Below are positions 1 through 9,000 of a stretch of 12,718 nt of DNA, piece after piece. Position numbers and translations under genes: made by a program. The stretch's first letter is position 1, and each line of letters begins with the position of its first letter. The stretch is from assembly GCA_025350885.1 (NCBI GenBank), contig JANXXA010000221.1, forward strand, positions 1 through 12,718, given 5' to 3'. Source of the stretch: Phenylobacterium sp. (GTDB taxonomy: Bacteria > Pseudomonadota > Alphaproteobacteria > Caulobacterales > Caulobacteraceae). Under the pieces are notes generated by a model. That model saw only the letters and a list, made by a program, of their open reading frames with translations. It had not been told where the DNA came from and did not search any database.

Positions 1-2484
1 GAAATAGCGGTCGGCGACCGCGCCCGACAGCCGCAACAGGGTCTGTTCAAAGGCCAGCATCCTGGGCGCCTCGAGGTGGGCCGCGTCGGCGGTCTCGACC
101 TCGGCGGCGAGCGGCAGCAGCACCCTGTTGGGCTCCTCCAGCATGCCGTCGGCGAGCAGCGAGGGCAGGACGGCCAGATGCCCCTTCAGGGTCTCGACCT
201 GGAAGGCCAGCGATCGGCTGTTGAACGGGTCGAGCATCACCATGTCGCGCACCGGCGTCAGCGCCAGACCCACAAGATAGCGGGCGCGGTAGGTGATCTG
301 GCTGTCGGCCAGGTCGAGCAACAGGTCGAGGTCGTCGGTGGTCGCCGCGTCGTGCGCGAGGGTGCGGGTCATCCGGCAGATGTTGACGCCGCGCTCGATC
401 CGCCGGCCCATGTCGAGGAAGCGCCAGCCCGACGCGCGGTTCATGTTCTCCTGGGCGAGGCCCGCGAGCGCCGCCAGCAGTTGCAGCGCGCTCTCCACCT
501 GCTGCAGGGCCTCGGCCTCCGACAGCGGCGCTTGGGCGCGCTGGGTGAGCTCGCTCTCCAGATTGAGCAGCAGCGCCCAGAAATCGGCGGACAGCCGCTC
601 GCGCATGCTGGCCGCGGTGCGCCGCGCGGCGCGCACCAGATAGATCACCGAGCCATAGGCCTTCTGGTCGTGCAGGGCCTCGCGCGCCGATTGCAGGGCG
701 GGGCTGCCCAGCCGATCCTCGTCGATCGCCCCCCAGTCGATCAGCAGCTGTTGCAGGCAGGTCAGCGTCTCGCCCGCGCCGTGGACCGCCGATTCGGAGT
801 CCATCAGGCTGGTGCACAGGCTGCGCGCCAGCCGCAGCGTCGCCTCCGCGCGCTCCACATAGCGGCCCAACCAGAACAGGTTGTCCGCCGCCCGGCTGGG
901 CAGATGGCCCATGATCCGCCGGACCCTGACGTCCTCCTGGCTGGCCAGCAGGGTGACCCGTTCCACCGGCTTGTCGTCGATCACCCAGACGTCGGCGGTG
1001 CGCGCGTTCTCGCTCATCGAGATGGCGCGGACGTCCAGCTGTTCGGAGGTGCGGCAGAAGCCGCCCGGCATGATCTTCATCCCCTCCGGTGTCCAGGCGG
1101 CGTAGACCCGCAGCACGAACGGCGCGGGCTCCAGGCGGCCGTCGCGCAGCACCGGCATGGTCGACAGCCTGACCACTTCCTGGCCGACAAAGTCGCCCGG
1201 TCGGTCGTTCAGCCGCGCGCGCACCTCGGCGCGGTCCGCCGGCGACAGGTCGGCCATCAGCTTGGGCCGTGTCAGCGCGCCGTCGTCGCCCTGCACATTG
1301 AACGCCGGCGAGATCGCCAGGTCGTCGAAGTTGCGCTCGACGCTCGCCCGCTCGAGCGGCTGGCCGCACCACCAGGTGGCGACATTGGGCATCTTCAGCT
1401 CTTCGCCGAGCAAGCGGCGGCAGAGCTTGGGCAGGAAGCCCAGCAGGGCCTTGGACTCCGCGACCCCGGAGCCGGGCATGTTGAGCATCGCCACGCCGCC
1501 GGAGCGGATGGCGTCCAGCAGGCCGGGCGTGCCCAGATGCGAGGCGCTGTTCAGCTCCAGGGGGTCGATGAAGTTAGCGTCGACGCGCCGCAGGATCACA
1601 TCGGCCCGCTTCAACCCGGCGATGGTGCGCACATAGACCTTACCGTCGCGGGCGATCAGGTCGTCGCCCTCGACCAGCAGGAAGCCCAGGTAGCGGGCCA
1701 GGTGGGCCTGCTCGAAATAGGTCTCGCTGAACGGGCCGGGGGTCAGAAGGCAGATGCGCGGGTCGGCGCGGTCGGCGGCCGCGGCCAGGCCCTTGCGGAA
1801 CCCGTCGAAGAACGGGGCCAGTCGCTCGACATTCATCGCGTTGTAGAGGTTCGGATAGGCGCGACTGAGCACCAGCCGGTTCTCCAGCGCATAGCCCGCG
1901 CCCGACGGCGCCTGGGTGCGGTCGTCCAGCACCCACCAGCGGCCGTCCGGTCCCCGGCCCAGGTCGGCGGCGTAGAGCTGCAGATAGCGCCCGCCGGGCG
2001 GGGCGACCCCGCGCAGGGCGGCAATGAAGTCGGCGCTGCCGGTCACCGCGGCGGCCGGCAAGTGGCCGTCGGCCACCAGCGAGGCGTCGCCGTAGAGGTT
2101 GCGCAACAGCGCCTCCATCAGGTTGGCGCGCTGTTCGACGCCGGCGGCGATCCGCGACCATTCCTGTTTGCCCAGGATCAGCGGCAGCGGATTGAGCGGC
2201 CAGCTGCGCTCGTTCTCCTCGCCATAGATCCGGTAGGAGACGCCGGTGTCGCGGATATGCCGGGTGGCCAGGTCGAAGCGGCTCTTGAACTCGCCTTCCG
2301 GGTATTCCGCGAAATCGCCCAGGAAGCTCAGCCAGTCGGCGCGCGGCCGGCCGGTGGCGTCGAACAGCTCGTCGGGGATGCCCTGCACCGGCGCATAGCC
2401 GCGCAGCCAGCCCGACAGCCGCTTGGCCGCCGAAGGCTCCAGGTCCGCGGCGCGGCGGCCCTTGGTGGCGGTCTCAGCGGCCAC
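1..2484 (-). CDS. Circularly permuted ATP-grasp / alpha-E fusion protein, C-terminus cut by window edge
   Basis: The frame is open from a GTG at 2484-2482 to the left edge, giving 828 residues without a stop; the fused family is usually only slightly longer, so little is missing. Residues about 26-500 match circularly permuted ATP-grasp proteins (CP_ATPgrasp): [18 protein letters not shown] near 87-104, [10 protein letters not shown] near 250, [13 protein letters not shown] near 299-311, and [14 protein letters not shown] near 335-348. Residues about 528-828 are the helical alpha-E (DUF403) domain, opening with [23 protein letters not shown]-grasp enzymes join a carboxylate to an amine using ATP; the substrate here is unknown. 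The GTG is the only start possible, because a TGA lies three codons upstream in frame. GAGGA stands six bases before it, within the end of the upstream gene, which it overlaps by 11 bases, so translation is probably coupled. Many genomes carry the two domains as separate neighbouring genes. Domain assignment is firm; the biological role is inference. Confidence 0.93.
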   Translation of the reverse strand, partial: MAAETATKGRRAADLEPSAAKRLSGWLRGYAPVQGIPDELFDATGRPRADWLSFLGDFAEYPEGEFKSRFDLATRHIRDTGVSYRIYGEENERSWPLNPLPLILGKQEWSRIAAGVEQRANLMEALLRNLYGDASLVADGHLPAAAVTGSADFIAALRGVAPPGGRYLQLYAADLGRGPDGRWWVLDDRTQAPSGAGYALENRLVLSRAYPNLYNAMNVERLAPFFDGFRKGLAAAADRADPRICLLTPGPFSETYFEQAHLARYLGFLLVEGDDLIARDGKVYVRTIAGLKRADVILRRVDANFIDPLELNSASHLGTPGLLDAIRSGGVAMLNMPGSGVAESKALLGFLPKLCRRLLGEELKMPNVATWWCGQPLERASVERNFDDLAISPAFNVQGDDGALTRPKLMADLSPADRAEVRARLNDRPGDFVGQEVVRLSTMPVLRDGRLEPAPFVLRVYAAWTPEGMKIMPGGFCRTSEQLDVRAISMSENARTADVWVIDDKPVERVTLLASQEDVRVRRIMGHLPSRAADNLFWLGRYVERAEATLRLARSLCTSLMDSESAVHGAGETLTCLQQLLIDWGAIDEDRLGSPALQSAREALHDQKAYGSVIYLVRAARRTAASMRERLSADFWALLLNLESELTQRAQAPLSEAEALQQVESALQLLAALAGLAQENMNRASGWRFLDMGRRIERGVNICRMTRTLAHDAATTDDLDLLLDLADSQITYRARYLVGLALTPVRDMVMLDPFNSRSLAFQVETLKGHLAVLPSLLADGMLEEPNRVLLPLAAEVETADAAHLEAPRMLAFEQTLLRLSGAVADRYF

Positions 2485-5400
2485 CGGGCGTCCTCAAATC
2501 AAGCGTCATCGGGAACTCGTCCATCGGTTCGGCGCGCGGCGGCCGGATCGGGCCGGGGGTATGGCCCTGCTCCTCGAACCGCGCCTTGCGCCTCGCCTGC
2601 GCCTCGTAGGAATTGACCGGGAAGGTATCATAGCTGCGCCCGCCCGGATGGGTCACGTGATAGACGCAGCCGCCGATCGAGCGGTGGTTGGCCCGGTCGA
2701 CGATGTCGAAGGTCAGCGGCGCATTGACCGGCAGGGTCGGATGCAGGCCGCTGGGCAGTTTCCAGGCCTTGTAGCGGACGCCGGCCACCGCCTGCATCGA
2801 GATCCCGGTCGGCGTCATCGGCAGGGCGCGACCGTTGCAGGTGATCACGTGCCGCTCGGCATGGAAGCCGTCGGCCAGCACCTGCAGCCGCTCCACCGAG
2901 GAATCCACGAACCGCACGGTGCCCGACCCCGACGTCTCCTCGCCCATCACGTGCCAGGGCTCCAGGGCGTGTCGCAGCTCCAACGAGACGTCACCGTACT
3001 GCACCCGGCCGTGCACCGGGAAGCGGAACGCGCGCTGCGCCTCGTACCATTGCAGGTCGAAGCCATAGCCGGCGCGGTTGAGGTCGCCGATCACCTCGGT
3101 AAAGTCGCTCCAGACGAAATGCGGCAGCATGAAGCGGTCGTGCAGCGCGGTCCCCCAGCGCACCAGCCGCCCCGTCTGTGGCGTCCGACAGAACCAGGCC
3201 ACCAGGGCGCGGATCAGCAGCTGCTGGGCCAGGCTCATGCGCGCGTCCGGCGGCATCTCGAAGCCGCGGAATTCCAAGAGGCCCAGCCGTCCCGTCGGCC
3301 CGTCCGGCGAATAGAGCTTGTCGATGCAGATCTCGGTGCGGTGGGTGTTGCCGGCCACGTCGGTCAGGAGATTGCGCAACAGCCGGTCGACCAGCCAGGG
3401 CGCCGGCGGAGCCTTGCGGCTCGGCCCTGGAATCTGCCCCAGCGCGATGTCCAGCTCATAGAGCGCGTCGTGCCGCGCCTCGTCGACGCGCGGGGCCTGG
3501 CTGGTGGGCCCGACGAACAGGCCGGAGAACAGGTAGGACAGCGCCGGATGCCGTTGCCAGTAGAGCAAGAGGCTCTTCAGCACGTCGGGCCGGCGCAGGA
3601 AGGGCGAGTCCGCCGGGCTCGCTCCGCCGATCACCACGTGCGCGCCGCCGCCGGTGCCGGTGTGGCGCCCGTCGATCATGAACTTGTCGGCCCCCAGCCG
3701 GCAGGCCCGCGCGTCGGCATAGACGCCGGTGGTGATCTCCACGGCCTCGCGCCAGCTCGTGGCCGGCTGCACATTGACCTCGATGACGCCGGGGTCGGGG
3801 GTGACCTTCAGCACGCCCAGCCGCGGGTCGGCGGGCGGCGCATAGCCCTCCAGGCGCACCGGCAGGCCGTCGGCGGCGGCCTGCAGCTGGGCGACCAGTT
3901 CCAGATAGTCCTCCAGCCGCGCCACCGGCGGCATGAACACATAGAGATAGCCGTCGCGGGGCTCGATGCTGAGCGCGGTGCGCACGGCCGGGGCCTTGCG
4001 CCGCGTGGGCGATCCGACGCCGCCCACCTCCGGCTCCGGCTCCAGATGCAGCCGCGAGAGGTCGGGCAGGGGGCCACGGTGCTCGTACGGGTCGAGCGGG
4101 ATGATGTGCGGATAGTCCCTCGCCGCCAGCCGCGGCAGGGAGTCCAGCGGCAGGCGCAGGCCCAGCGGCGAGTCGCCGGGGATCGCATAGAGCCGACCGC
4201 GGCGGAACCGCCAGTCCTCGCTCAGCCAGCCCTGGCCCTCGGCCTTGCTGAACGCGCGGCGCAGCGGCAGCACATAGCCCAGGGTCTTCGACAGCCCGCC
4301 CTGCATGACCCGCCGCAGCCGGGTCCGCGCGGCCGGGTCGTCCAGCGTCGCGTCGGTCAGCTCGACCTCGGGCGGCAGGTCGGTCTCGGCCTTCATCGCC
4401 GGCAGCGGGTCCTCCCGCGCCGGCAGGGCCATCATCGGATCGACGCCCAGCCGCGCGGCCAGCCGCTGGATCAGCCCGTGCGCATCGGCCACCGTCGCCG
4501 CAGCCCCGCGTTCGCCCTCCAGGTCAGAGGCCCCGTCACGCCAGACCGGCAGCCCGTCGCGCCGCCAGAACAGGCCCAGCGCCCAGCGCGGCAGGGGTTC
4601 GCCGGGATACCACTTGCCCTGGCCGTGATGCAGCATCCCGCCGGGTCCAAACCGGTCGCGCAGGCGGCGCAGCAGCTGTTCGCTGAGGATCGGCTTGGTC
4701 GGCCCCGACGCGTCGATGTTCCATTCGGCGGACTCGAAGTCGTCAACGGAGACGAAGGTCGGCTCCCCGCCCAGGGTCAGCCGCACATCCTGGGCGGCGA
4801 GGTCGGCCTCGACCTGCTCGCCCACGGCGTCCAGGGCGGCCCAGTCGGCCTCCTCGAACGGCCGGGTGATGCGGATGGGCTCGACCAGCCGGGTGACCGT
4901 CATCGAGAAGTCGAAGTGGTCGGCCGGGCGGCTGGCCACTCCGGTGATCGCCGCGGCCGAGCGATAGTGCGGCGATGCGGCCAGCGGGATATGCCCCTCG
5001 CCACACAGGAGCCCCGAGGTGGCGTCCAGCCCGATCCACCCGGCGCCCGGAATATAGACCTCGGCCCAGGCGTGCAGGTCGGTGAAGTCGGTCTGGGTTC
5101 CCATCGCCCCGGCGATCGGGTCGATGTCGGCCTTCAGCTGCAGGAGGTAGCCGGAGACGAACCGCGCCGCCAGCCCCAGCCGACGCAGCATCTGCACCAG
5201 CAGCCAGGCGCTGTCGCGGCACGAGCCCGAGCCCAGCGAGAGCGTGGCGTCGGGGCTCTGCACCCCGGGCTCCATCCGCACCACATAGCTGACGGTCCGC
5301 TGGATCTGGGCGTTCAGCCCGACGATAAAATCCACCGTCCCCTGGCCGTCCGGCCGCAGCGCCGCGACCGCGGCCTCCAGCCCCGGCCCGTCGTCATCGA

Positions 5401-5758
5401 CGGCCATGTAAGGCGCCAGATCCTGCGCCAGGGCCTCGGGATAGGTAAACGGCAGCCGCTCGGCGTAGGGCTCGGTGAAAAAGTCGAACGGATTGACCAC
5501 CACCATCTCGGCGGTCAGGTCGACGGTGATGGCGAACTCCCGCGTCGGCTCGGGAAACACGATCCGCGCCAGCCAGTTGCCGTGCGGATCCTGCTGCCAG
5601 TTGATGAAGTGCGCCGCCGGCTCGACGGTCATCGAATAGCTGGCGATCCGCGTGCGCGTGTGCGGCGCCGGGCGCAGCCGCACCACATGCGGCCCCAGCT
5701 CCGCCGGCTGGTCATAGCGATAGCGGGTGACGTGGTTGAGCGCGGCGATGACCGACAG
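2474..5758 (-). CDS. Transglutaminase-like / DUF2126 putative amidoligase fusion protein
   Basis: This is a large cytoplasmic-type protein of 1094 residues from a CTG start at 5758, or 1070 from the conventional GTG at 5686. Counting from the CTG, the N-terminal beta domain of bacterial transglutaminases (about 1-110) is followed by a transglutaminase core with an intact catalytic triad: Cys180 in [10 protein letters not shown], His229 in DLHAWAEV and Asp245 in GLDATSG. From about residue 325 to the end lies DUF2126 (PF09899), a predicted amidoligase of the glutamine-synthetase fold, with [43 protein letters not shown] and [11 protein letters not shown]. No signal peptide or membrane segment is visible. 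The CTG is preferred because AGGAG lies six bases upstream, and because the 24 residues before the GTG (including [11 protein letters not shown]) look like the family's normal N-terminus. A TAG at 5794-5792 limits the frame, and no ATG, GTG or TTG lies between it and the GTG. It is the first gene of an operon with the ATP-grasp/alpha-E gene. Family is certain; substrate unknown. Confidence 0.93.
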   Translation of the reverse strand: MSVIAALNHVTRYRYDQPAELGPHVVRLRPAPHTRTRIASYSMTVEPAAHFINWQQDPHGNWLARIVFPEPTREFAITVDLTAEMVVVNPFDFFTEPYAERLPFTYPEALAQDLAPYMAVDDDGPGLEAAVAALRPDGQGTVDFIVGLNAQIQRTVSYVVRMEPGVQSPDATLSLGSGSCRDSAWLLVQMLRRLGLAARFVSGYLLQLKADIDPIAGAMGTQTDFTDLHAWAEVYIPGAGWIGLDATSGLLCGEGHIPLAASPHYRSAAAITGVASRPADHFDFSMTVTRLVEPIRITRPFEEADWAALDAVGEQVEADLAAQDVRLTLGGEPTFVSVDDFESAEWNIDASGPTKPILSEQLLRRLRDRFGPGGMLHHGQGKWYPGEPLPRWALGLFWRRDGLPVWRDGASDLEGERGAAATVADAHGLIQRLAARLGVDPMMALPAREDPLPAMKAETDLPPEVELTDATLDDPAARTRLRRVMQGGLSKTLGYVLPLRRAFSKAEGQGWLSEDWRFRRGRLYAIPGDSPLGLRLPLDSLPRLAARDYPHIIPLDPYEHRGPLPDLSRLHLEPEPEVGGVGSPTRRKAPAVRTALSIEPRDGYLYVFMPPVARLEDYLELVAQLQAAADGLPVRLEGYAPPADPRLGVLKVTPDPGVIEVNVQPATSWREAVEITTGVYADARACRLGADKFMIDGRHTGTGGGAHVVIGGASPADSPFLRRPDVLKSLLLYWQRHPALSYLFSGLFVGPTSQAPRVDEARHDALYELDIALGQIPGPSRKAPPAPWLVDRLLRNLLTDVAGNTHRTEICIDKLYSPDGPTGRLGLLEFRGFEMPPDARMSLAQQLLIRALVAWFCRTPQTGRLVRWGTALHDRFMLPHFVWSDFTEVIGDLNRAGYGFDLQWYEAQRAFRFPVHGRVQYGDVSLELRHALEPWHVMGEETSGSGTVRFVDSSVERLQVLADGFHAERHVITCNGRALPMTPTGISMQAVAGVRYKAWKLPSGLHPTLPVNAPLTFDIVDRANHRSIGGCVYHVTHPGGRSYDTFPVNSYEAQARRKARFEEQGHTPGPIRPPRAEPMDEFPMTLDLRTPGGR

Positions 5759-5764
5759 GGCGGG

Positions 5765-5769
5765 CTCCT
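5765..5769 (-). promoter_or_regulatory. Shine-Dalgarno AGGAG deciding a CTG start
   Basis: On the minus strand AGGAG is followed by the six bases CCCGCC and then CTG at 5758-5756. The spacing is ideal for that codon and about 80 bases too far for the next conventional start, GTG at 5686. This site is the main reason for placing the start of the transglutaminase/DUF2126 gene at CTG. Confidence 0.6.
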
Positions 5770-5802
5770 GGCTGGGTTGACCGGCATGACCCTACGCCGA
5801 AC

Positions 5803-5817
5803 CCCACGCCGCGTGGG
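5803..5817. repeat. Perfect 7-bp palindrome upstream of the amidoligase operon
   Basis: CCCACGC and GCGTGGG flank a single central base. It lies 45 bases before the proposed CTG start, between the insertion-sequence remnant and the first gene of the left operon. It could be a repressor operator or part of the untranslated leader, but a dyad this short can occur by chance in DNA this rich in GC. No convincing -35/-10 pair was found near it. Confidence 0.35.
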
Positions 5818-5894
5818 AACGGAAATCCCGCCGCCGGTGCGAGAGTGGCGGAATTGCCCGGTTCGAGGCAGGGCGGCGGGGGTCTGAGTAGCCC

Positions 5895-5934
5895 GAGACA
5901 TGGGTGACAACCCGTACCGGAGAGATGGGTGACA
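5895..5934 (+). repeat. Two 15-base direct repeats in the insertion-sequence end
   Basis: Copy one is 5895-5909 and copy two 5920-5934; they differ at one base in fifteen and start 25 bases apart. The shared core is ATGGGTGACA. Repeated motifs of this kind near the tip of IS481-like elements are plausible transposase binding sites. Confidence 0.7.
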
Positions 5935-5961
5935 CTTTCCGCTTGAGAGCGGGAGGTGTCG

Positions 5962-6000
5962 ATGCCGTGGAGGAGTGTTCGGTGATGGACGCGCGCATAC
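5962..6000 (+). pseudogene. Truncated and frameshifted IS481-like transposase start
   Basis: An ATG at 5962 with GGGAGG five bases upstream reads M-P-W-R-S-V-R and then hits TGA at 5983-5985. If one base were restored after the TGG codon, the frame would continue as ECSVMDARI, close to the MPWKECSVMDER start that I recall for IS481-family transposases. The gene therefore seems to have lost one base near 5971 and everything after about 6000. No DDE catalytic domain or helix-turn-helix remains, so it cannot be active. The resemblance is short, about twelve codons, but it agrees with the repeat structure just upstream. Confidence 0.55.
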
Positions 6001-6004
6001 GAGA

Positions 6005-9000
6005 CTATTGCGCGGCCGAGGGATGATCACACGAGGCTGGAAGCTCACCTTGGGGGTAGCGCCGCTGACGGCCCATGACCAAGTGACAGATCGCGGGCAG
6101 GACGAAGAGGGTGAGCGCGGTCGAGGTGATGAGCCCACCGATCACCACCGTCGCGAGCGGCTTCTGCACCTCCGCGCCAGTGCCGTGCGCGATGGCCATG
6201 GGAATGAAGCCGAGCGCCGGGATCAGCGTCGTCATGACCACGGGCCGCACGCGTTCAAGCGCCCCCTGGATGATCGCGGTGTCGAGGTCGGCGCCGGAGT
6301 CCAGCCATCGTCGCAAGGCAGCGATGAGCACCAGGCCGTTCAGCACGGCGACGCCGGAGACGGTGATGAATCCGACAGCGGCGGATACCGAGAAGGGGAT
6401 GCCCCGAAGGGCTATTGAAAACACCCCGCCGGCCAGCGCCAAGGGCACCGCGGTGAACACCGTGGCCGCCAGGGTCGCGCTGCCCAGCGCCAGATAGAGG
6501 ACAATGAAGATCAGCACGAAGCAGACGGGCACCACCAGGGCCAGCCGAGCCGTAGCGGCCTGGAGATTCTGGTATTGGCCGCCCCATTCGATGAACATGC
6601 CGGCCGGCAGCTTGACCTCGCGCGAAATGCGCTTCTGCGCCTCTGTGACAAATGAGCCGAGATCGCCGCCGCGGACGTTGGCCTCCACATAAAGGCGGCG
6701 TTTGCCGTTGTCGCGACTGACTTCATTGAGACCTTCCGTGAAGCGGAAGGCCGCGAGCTGCCGTAACGGCACGGAGGCTCGTGGCTTGCCCTCCACCGCG
6801 GGCAGCATGACCGGGATCGCCCCCAGCGCGTCGAGATCGTTGCGCTGTGCGTTGGCCAGTCGCACGACAACGTCGAACCGCCGATCGCCCTCGAAGAGTT
6901 GGCCGGCCGCGCGGCCGCCGAGCGCGATCGACACCGTGTCGGCGACCTCCTGCATCGACAGGCCGTAGCGGGCGATCGCGTCGCGGTCGAACTGTATGTC
7001 GAAGGTCGGGAAACCGCGGGTCTGGGCTACGCGCACATCGGTGGCGCCCGGAATCTTGCGCAGCACGCCGGCCATTTGATCGCCCGTCTCCGCCAGCTTG
7101 TCGAGATCATCCCCGTAGATCTTGACCGCGACGTCGCTGCGCACGCCGCCGATCAGCTCGTTGAAGCGCATCTCAATCGGCTGAGTGACATCGTAGGCAT
7201 TGCCGACCATGGGCGCAGTGACCGCTCGGATTCGGGCGATGACCTGTTCCTTGCTGCGGATCCCCGCAGGCCACTCCGATCTTGGCTTCAGGATGATGTA
7301 GTTGTCCGAGGCGTTCGGCGGCATCGGGTCCGCGGCAAGGCTGGCGGTGCCAGCCTTTGAGTAGACCATCTTCACTTCCGGAAGCGTCAGCACAGCCCGC
7401 TCCAAAGGCAGGTCGATCGCCAGCGACTGGTCGATGGACGTGGAGGGGATGCGCACCGACGACAAGTTGAGGTTCTGCTCGTCCAGCGTCGGCAGAAATT
7501 CACGGCCCAGGAAGAAGAACGTCACCACCGCTAGGGCGAAGACGCCGACAGCAGCGCCGATGAATGGCCAGGGACGGGCCACGGAGCGTCGCAGCCAGGG
7601 CTCGTAGAACAACTTTGCCCGGCGGATCACCGGCGCCTCGGTTTCGCTGACCCTGCCGCTCAATAGCAGCGCCACCATCGCCGGCACGAAGGTGAGCGAC
7701 AGCAGGAACCCGGCGGCCAGCGCCAGCATCAGGGTGATGACCATCGGCGAGAACATCTTGCCCTCCACGCCCTGAAAGGTGAGGCAGGGGATGAACACCA
7801 GGAAGATCACGATCTGGCCGAACACCGTCGGCCGAACCATCTCCCGCGATGCATCGATCACTTCGTCCAAGCGCTCTTGCAGTGTGAGGAGCCGGCCTAA
7901 ACCGTGCTGGCGCTCGGCCAGGCGGCGCAGGCAGTTTTCCACGATGATCAGCGAGCCGTCGATGATCAGACCAAAATCAAGCGCGCCCAGGCTCATCAGG
8001 TTACCGGAGATTTTCAGGGTGTTCATGCCGGTCGCGCTCATCGCCATCGAAAGCGGGATGACGAGGGTGGCGATCAGCGCCGCCCGCCAGTTCCCCAGGA
8101 TCACGAACAGGGCGGCAATCACCAACAACGAGCCCAGAACGAGGTTCTCGGTGACCGTGGTGATGGTGGCGACGACCAGCTGCGAACGATCGAGCGCCGG
8201 CACTGCGGCGATCCCTGTCGGCAAGGTGGCCTGGATAGCCTTGAGCTTGACTCCCACGCCGTGGGCCACCGTGCGGCTATTCTCACCGACCAGCATCAGC
8301 GCGCTGCCGATGACGGTTTCATAGCCGTTGCGGCTGGCGGCGCCGCGACGCAGTTCGCCCCCGATCCGGACGTTGGCCAGGTCGCGCACCGTCACCGGCA
8401 CGCCTCCACGGATGGCGATCACCGCACGGCCGATTTCTTCGATCGAATGGATGCGGGCGTCGGCGCGGACCAGATACGCCTCTCCTGAGCGCTGTATGAA
8501 ATCCGCGCCCACCGACTGGTTGGCTTTTTCGAGGGCTTCAACGAGGTCCGTGTAGGATACCCCGTAGGCGGCGAGCTTCACCGGGTCAGGCTCGACGACG
8601 TACTGCTTTACATAGCCGCCGAGCGAGTCCACGTCGGCCACGCCCGGGACAGTTCGAAGCTGCGGGCGCACGATCCAGTCCTGCACCGTGCGCAGATACG
8701 CGACCTGGGACACGGTGTCGGTCAGGCGATCACCGTCGTCGTTGAGGAAAGAGCCGTCGGCCTGCCAGCCTGGCTGGCCATTGCGGATCGTCGCGCCCTT
8801 GCCGCCGGGATTGGCGAACTCGACGCTGTAGTGGAACACCTCGCCGAGGCCGGTGGAGACTGGCCCCATCTGCGGCTCCGCTCCCGGCGGCAGGTTCGGG
8901 CGGGCCTGGGCCAGTCGCTCGGCAACCTGCTGGCGCATGAAGTAGAGGTTGACGTCCTCGTTGAAGATCGCCGTCACCTGACTGAAGCCGTTGCGCGAAA

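Larger units (their letters stand above)
5888..6000 (+). mobile_element. IS481-family remnant: left end and first codons of the transposase
   Basis: The stretch carries two near-identical 15-base direct repeats of the GAGACATGGGTGACA type (5895-5909 and 5920-5934), which as I recall are typical of the ends of IS481-family elements. They are followed by a good ribosome binding site (GGGAGG, 5951-5956) and the start of a transposase-like reading frame at 5962. Similarity stops at about 6000, where the 3' end of czcA begins on the other strand, so the rest of the element, including its right end, is gone. It sits exactly between the metal operon and the amidoligase operon and marks an old recombination point. 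The outer boundary near 5888 is approximate. The family call rests on memory of related elements, not on a search. Confidence 0.65.

Noticed and set aside
47..1372. 441-codon frame on the minus strand
   Set aside because: It is the wrong frame of the ATP-grasp/alpha-E gene; the correct frame has no stop before the left edge and shows both domains.
76..2616. 846-codon open frame on the plus strand
   Set aside because: Its translation is Gln/Arg/Ala/Gly-rich with no recognisable domain, and it lies antisense to the clear ATP-grasp/alpha-E gene; such frames are expected opposite genes with very high GC in the third codon position.
2423..5887. 1154-codon open frame on the plus strand
   Set aside because: It covers the DUF2126 gene in antisense, is rich in Arg, Gln, His and Gly and shows no domain; its great length reflects codon bias, not coding.
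5939..5952. Hairpin CCGCT/AGCGG as an intrinsic terminator for the metal operon
   Set aside because: Only five base pairs and no T run on either strand; it also lies in the insertion-sequence leader.
5629..6138. 169-codon minus-strand frame spanning the intergenic region
   Set aside because: It overlaps the ends of two real genes out of frame, has an Arg/Ser/Pro-rich translation and no domain. It contains the ATG at 5787 that could be mistaken for the start of the transglutaminase gene, but that ATG is out of frame with it.
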